A stretch of 8,196 nt of DNA from an uncultured Megasphaera sp. (GTDB lineage Bacteria > Bacillota > Negativicutes > Veillonellales > Megasphaeraceae). Made by a program: the position numbers and the translations under genes. The stretch's first letter is position 1, and every line of letters begins with the position of its first letter. The stretch is from the NCBI GenBank assembly GCA_900548635.1, contig URLP01000079.1, positions 1 through 8,196 of the forward strand. Direction: 5' to 3'. Below are positions 5,682 to 8,196 of the stretch, in pieces. The notes under the pieces are model-generated. The model saw only the letters and a list, made by a program, of their open reading frames with translations. It was not told the DNA's origin and did not search any database.

Positions 5682-6413
5682 TTAGAACACATTCAATGCC
5701 GCCGCGACGACGTAGGCTGCGAAGGCGCCTGCCAGCGGTCCGAAGACCGGGACCCAGGCGTAGGACCAGTCCGAACCGCCTTTGCCGGCAATCGGCAGGA
5801 TGGCGTGGGCAATACGCGGACCCAGGTCTCGGGCCGGGTTCATGGCGTAGCCTGTGGGCCCGCCAAGGCTCATGCCCAGAGCCCAGATGAGGATGCCGAC
5901 GATGTACGGGCCGACTCCGGGAGGAATGGCACCGACTTTATTGGAGAAAATCATCCAGATGACGAACATCAGGAAAAAGGTGGCAATGAATTCGCAAAGG
6001 AAGTTGGCCGGATAGTTGCGGATGGCCGGAGCCGTGCAGAAGATACAGAGCTTGCCCGCTTTGTCATCCGTTTCCGCCCAGTGCGGCAGGTATGCCAGCC
6101 AGACGATGGCTGCCCCTAAGATGCCGCCCAGGATCTGGGCGATGGAGGTCATGAAGAACTGCGGTACCGTATAGATGCCGATCATCGTCTTGCCGAGGGT
6201 TACGGCCGGGTTGAGGTCGCCCTGGGGCGCACCTAAGGTCGTTGCCGTATAAACGCCGAGGGTTACGGCAAAACCCCATGCGGCAGTGATGCAAATCCAG
6301 CCGCCGTTCTGGCCTTTCGATTTTGCCAGCGTATTGCAGGCGCAGACGCCGGCCCCGAAAACGATGAGGACCATCGTTCCCATAAATTCACCTAATAAAT
6401 TGTCGTATATCAT
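5682..6413 (-). CDS. glpF: Glycerol uptake facilitator (aquaglyceroporin)
   Basis: This inner-membrane channel lets glycerol diffuse into the cell, where GlpK traps it by phosphorylation. The 243-residue protein is of MIP-family length, with six predicted transmembrane helices and two half-helices carrying the paired pore motifs NPA (68-70) and NPAR (192-195). The second is followed by Asp (NPARDLGPR), the residue that marks glycerol-conducting members rather than pure water channels. The first extended segment GEFMGTMVLIVFGAG is typical. The ATG at 6413 lies 18 bases after the glpK stop, with GTGAGG ahead of it as a modest ribosome binding site, so it is almost certainly cotranscribed with glpK. 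A long hairpin and a tandem repeat follow its stop codon. Confidence 0.96.
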   Translation of the reverse strand: MIYDNLLGEFMGTMVLIVFGAGVCACNTLAKSKGQNGGWICITAAWGFAVTLGVYTATTLGAPQGDLNPAVTLGKTMIGIYTVPQFFMTSIAQILGGILGAAIVWLAYLPHWAETDDKAGKLCIFCTAPAIRNYPANFLCEFIATFFLMFVIWMIFSNKVGAIPPGVGPYIVGILIWALGMSLGGPTGYAMNPARDLGPRIAHAILPIAGKGGSDWSYAWVPVFGPLAGAFAAYVVAAALNVF

Positions 6414-6431
6414 GATGCATGCCTCACTCTC

Positions 6432-7937
6432 TTAGTCTTCGTCGCTGAGCCAGTGCATTGCATGTTTGACCGCTTTGCGCCAGCCTTTGTAATAACCTGC
6501 TGCTTTTTCAGGATCCATGGTCGGTTCGAAACGATGCTGGAGTTTCCAGCTCGAAACGAGTTCTTCTTTGGAATCCCAAACGCCGACAGCGAGACCTGCC
6601 AGATAAGCAGCGCCGAGGGCCGTCGTTTCAATGACCTGCGGGCGGTCGACAGGAACGCCGAGGATATCGGCCTGGAACTGCATGAGCATGTTGTTGGCAA
6701 CGGCACCGCCGTCGACTTTGAGGGCCGAGAGCTTGATGCCCGAGTCCGCTTCCATAGCGCCGAGGACGTCTTTCGTCTGGTAGGCCATGGAATCGAGCGT
6801 AGCCCGGACGATGTGGGACTTCTTCGTGCCGCGCGTGATGCCGATAATCAGGCCGCGGGCATCCATATCCCAGTAGGGAGCACCGAGGCCGACGAAGGCC
6901 GGTACGACATAGACGCCGTCCGAATCGGGGACGCGTTTGGCGACCCATTCCGAATCAGGAGCCGTATCGATGAGGCGCAGGCCGTCGCGGAGCCACTGGA
7001 TGGCCGAACCGGCGACGAAGATGGAACCTTCGAGGGCATATTCGACTTTGCCGTCCAGGCCCCAGGCGATGGTCGTAACCAGGCCGTTCTTGGAGGGGAT
7101 CGGCGTCGTGCCCGTGTTCATCAGCATGAAGCAGCCCGTGCCGTAGGTGTTCTTGGCCATGCCCGGTTTGAAGCAGGTCTGACCGAAGAGAGCGGCCTGC
7201 TGGTCCCCGGCGATACCGGCGATGTTGACCATGCTGCCCAGGATGGACGGATCCGTGACACCGTAGACTTCACTGGAAGGATGGACTTCCGGAAGCATGG
7301 ATTTTGGAACGGTTAAATATTCAAGAAGCTGGTCATCCCATTTCAGTTCTTTGATATTGAACATAAGTGTACGGGAGGCATTCGAGTAGTCTGTAATGTG
7401 GACCTGGCCGCCTGTCAGTTTCCAAACGAGCCAGCAGTCGATGGTCCCGAAGAGGAGCTGCCCTTTTTCGGCTTTTTCCCGGGCGCCTTCGACGTTGTCC
7501 AGGATCCATTTGATCTTCGTACCCGAGAAATAGGCATCGATGAGGAGGCCCGTCTTTTCTTTGAATTCATCGACTAAGCCGCGGGCTTTCAGGTCTTCGC
7601 AGATGCCTGCGGTCTGGCGGGACTGCCAGACGATGGCGTTGTAGACCGGTTCGCCCGTTTCTTTGTCCCAAACGACCGCCGTTTCACGCTGGTTCGTAAT
7701 ACCGATGGCGGAAATTTCGTTAGCCGACAGGTTCGACTGTTCCAGAGCTTCGCGCATGACTTCGACCATGGTGTGGAAGATTTCATTGGCGTCGTGTTCT
7801 ACCCAGCCCGGTTTCGGGAAGTACTGGGTGAATTCCTTCTGGCTGACACTGACGATGTGTGATTCATTGTCAAAAATAATAGCGCGGTTGCTCGTCGTGC
7901 CGGCGTCGAGGGCCATTACATACTGCTTGTCTTGCAT
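6432..7937 (-). CDS. glpK: Glycerol kinase
   Basis: This cytoplasmic enzyme phosphorylates glycerol with ATP to sn-glycerol-3-phosphate. The 501-residue product has the standard length and FGGY-kinase layout. The N-terminal phosphate loop is DAGTTSNRAIIFD (11-23), glycerol-binding residues lie in NQRE (82-85), and the catalytic base Asp245 is in GIAGDQQAALFG. The second domain includes ITRGTKKSHIVRA and VDGGAVANN. I chose the ATG at 7937 because it gives the family N-terminus and has AAAGGAG ten bases upstream; an in-frame ATG at 7991 would add 18 unconserved residues and lacks a good site. By eye alignment, position 232 is Ile where HPr-phosphorylated Gram-positive kinases have His. Position 236 is Met where E. 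coli has the fructose-1,6-bisphosphate-binding Arg. It leads the glpKF operon. Confidence 0.97.
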   Translation of the reverse strand: MQDKQYVMALDAGTTSNRAIIFDNESHIVSVSQKEFTQYFPKPGWVEHDANEIFHTMVEVMREALEQSNLSANEISAIGITNQRETAVVWDKETGEPVYNAIVWQSRQTAGICEDLKARGLVDEFKEKTGLLIDAYFSGTKIKWILDNVEGAREKAEKGQLLFGTIDCWLVWKLTGGQVHITDYSNASRTLMFNIKELKWDDQLLEYLTVPKSMLPEVHPSSEVYGVTDPSILGSMVNIAGIAGDQQAALFGQTCFKPGMAKNTYGTGCFMLMNTGTTPIPSKNGLVTTIAWGLDGKVEYALEGSIFVAGSAIQWLRDGLRLIDTAPDSEWVAKRVPDSDGVYVVPAFVGLGAPYWDMDARGLIIGITRGTKKSHIVRATLDSMAYQTKDVLGAMEADSGIKLSALKVDGGAVANNMLMQFQADILGVPVDRPQVIETTALGAAYLAGLAVGVWDSKEELVSSWKLQHRFEPTMDPEKAAGYYKGWRKAVKHAMHWLSDED

Positions 7938-8011
7938 AATAACATTGCTCCTTTCGTCAATCACATAGGTATTTTCTTTCGCTGCCTGCATAGAGGACTT
8001 TCTGCGTTCTC

Positions 8012-8040
8012 ATCATACAGCATCTTGAACATTATTTCAA
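8012..8040 (-). promoter_or_regulatory. Promoter of glpK-glpF
   Basis: Reading the - strand, TTGAAA (8040-8035) is separated by exactly 17 bases from TATGAT (8017-8012). Each hexamer is a one-mismatch match to the consensus. Transcription would start near 8005, leaving about 68 bases of leader before the glpK start at 7937 and supporting that start over the one at 7991. Confidence 0.78.
8025..8040 (-). promoter_or_regulatory. Inverted repeat over the glpK -35 box, candidate operator
   Basis: TTGAA-CATTAT-TTCAA is an inverted repeat with six-base spacing whose outer arm contains the -35 hexamer. A dimeric regulator bound here would compete with RNA polymerase. A glycerol regulator is the natural guess, but no regulator gene is in the window and the consensus is unrecognised. 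Confidence 0.35.
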
Positions 8041-8150
8041 TATAGAATGCACTAATTTTCGATTCTTATATAACAACGGCCAAATCTATATTTTTTATGC
8101 AAAATATATAAGATATTATTAGTCTAATATAATGCAATTATTTTATCTTT
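8041..8150. other. AT-rich spacer upstream of glpK
   Basis: No gene is visible. The stretch is very AT-rich and contains an imperfect inverted repeat of TATAGAAT (8041-8048) and ATTCTTATA (8062-8070) just upstream of the glpK -35 box, plus ATTAGTCTAAT near 8118-8128. The first could be an upstream activator or repressor site or simply an A/T-rich promoter element. Confidence 0.4.
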
Positions 8151-8151
8151 T

Positions 8152-8196
8152 CCCGCCAGAAGACTCCCACCTCTTAGGTGGGGGATGAATGGCGGT
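8152..8196. mobile_element. Two-tier hairpin resembling an IS200/IS605-type element end (partial)
   Basis: Outer arms CCGCCA (8153-8158) and TGGCGG (8190-8195) enclose an asymmetric internal loop and a GC-rich inner stem. In that stem CCCACC (8166-8171) pairs with GGTGGG (8177-8182) around TCTTA, with two more pairs below. From memory, subterminal hairpins with GGTGGGGGATGAATGG-like sequence flank tnpB-type IS200/IS605 family elements. If so, the element body, with tnpB probably on the - strand, lies to the right of the window. There is no following T-tract on the - strand, so an ordinary terminator for a leftward gene is unlikely. One reading on the + strand, a terminator whose T-run is cut off by the edge, cannot be excluded. 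Confidence 0.45.

Noticed and set aside
7938..7991. Upstream in-frame start for glpK adding 18 residues
   Set aside because: The extension is not part of the family N-terminus and has no good ribosome binding site, whereas AAAGGAG precedes the ATG at 7937.

Overview
The window looks like chromosomal DNA from an anaerobic Firmicutes-type bacterium. Coding regions are GC-rich, intergenic regions are strongly AT-rich, Shine-Dalgarno sites are AGGAGG-like, and one operon is controlled by a T-box leader. The mix of a low-GC-type regulatory apparatus with GC-rich codons, and a soluble anaerobic glycerol-3-phosphate oxidation module, suggests the Negativicutes (a Megasphaera- or Acidaminococcus-like organism). 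That assignment is inference; no rRNA or other marker gene is present.

Layout. Positions 1-229 hold no gene I can support. A strong promoter (230-258) drives a T-box leader (about 289-506) with a UGC (cysteine) specifier, a perfect antiterminator and a competing terminator, followed on the + strand by cysE (540-1238, serine O-acetyltransferase) and cysK (1383-2327, O-acetylserine sulfhydrylase). These are the two enzymes that make cysteine from serine and sulfide, and they end at a strong rho-independent terminator (2352-2386). The cysE-cysK gap contains small dyads and a hairpin just upstream of the cysK ribosome binding site.

Everything from 2391 to about 8040 is on the - strand and concerns glycerol. 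Reading in the direction of transcription: a promoter (8012-8040) whose -35 lies within an inverted repeat, glpK (7937-6432, glycerol kinase), glpF (6413-5682, aquaglyceroporin), a hairpin and a short heptamer tandem repeat, then a second promoter (5543-5571) overlapped by a Rex-like dyad, and a tightly packed three-gene set. That set is a GlpA-like FAD dehydrogenase with a C-terminal [2Fe-2S] domain (5492-4032), a GlpB-like FAD/NAD(P) oxidoreductase (4032-2764) and a small four-cysteine DUF1667 protein (2762-2391). Together they would import glycerol, phosphorylate it, and oxidise glycerol-3-phosphate to dihydroxyacetone phosphate, with the electrons passed through flavin and iron-sulfur centres. 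No GlpC-like membrane anchor is present; the DUF1667 protein occupies its place.

The right edge (8153-8196) carries a two-tier hairpin resembling the end of an IS200/IS605-type (tnpB-bearing) element whose body would lie outside the window. No CRISPR array, tRNA or rRNA gene was seen. Nothing here is clearly a new system. The most interesting points are the electron-transfer role suggested for DUF1667, the loss of both known regulatory residues in GlpK, and the candidate redox operator at the dehydrogenase promoter.
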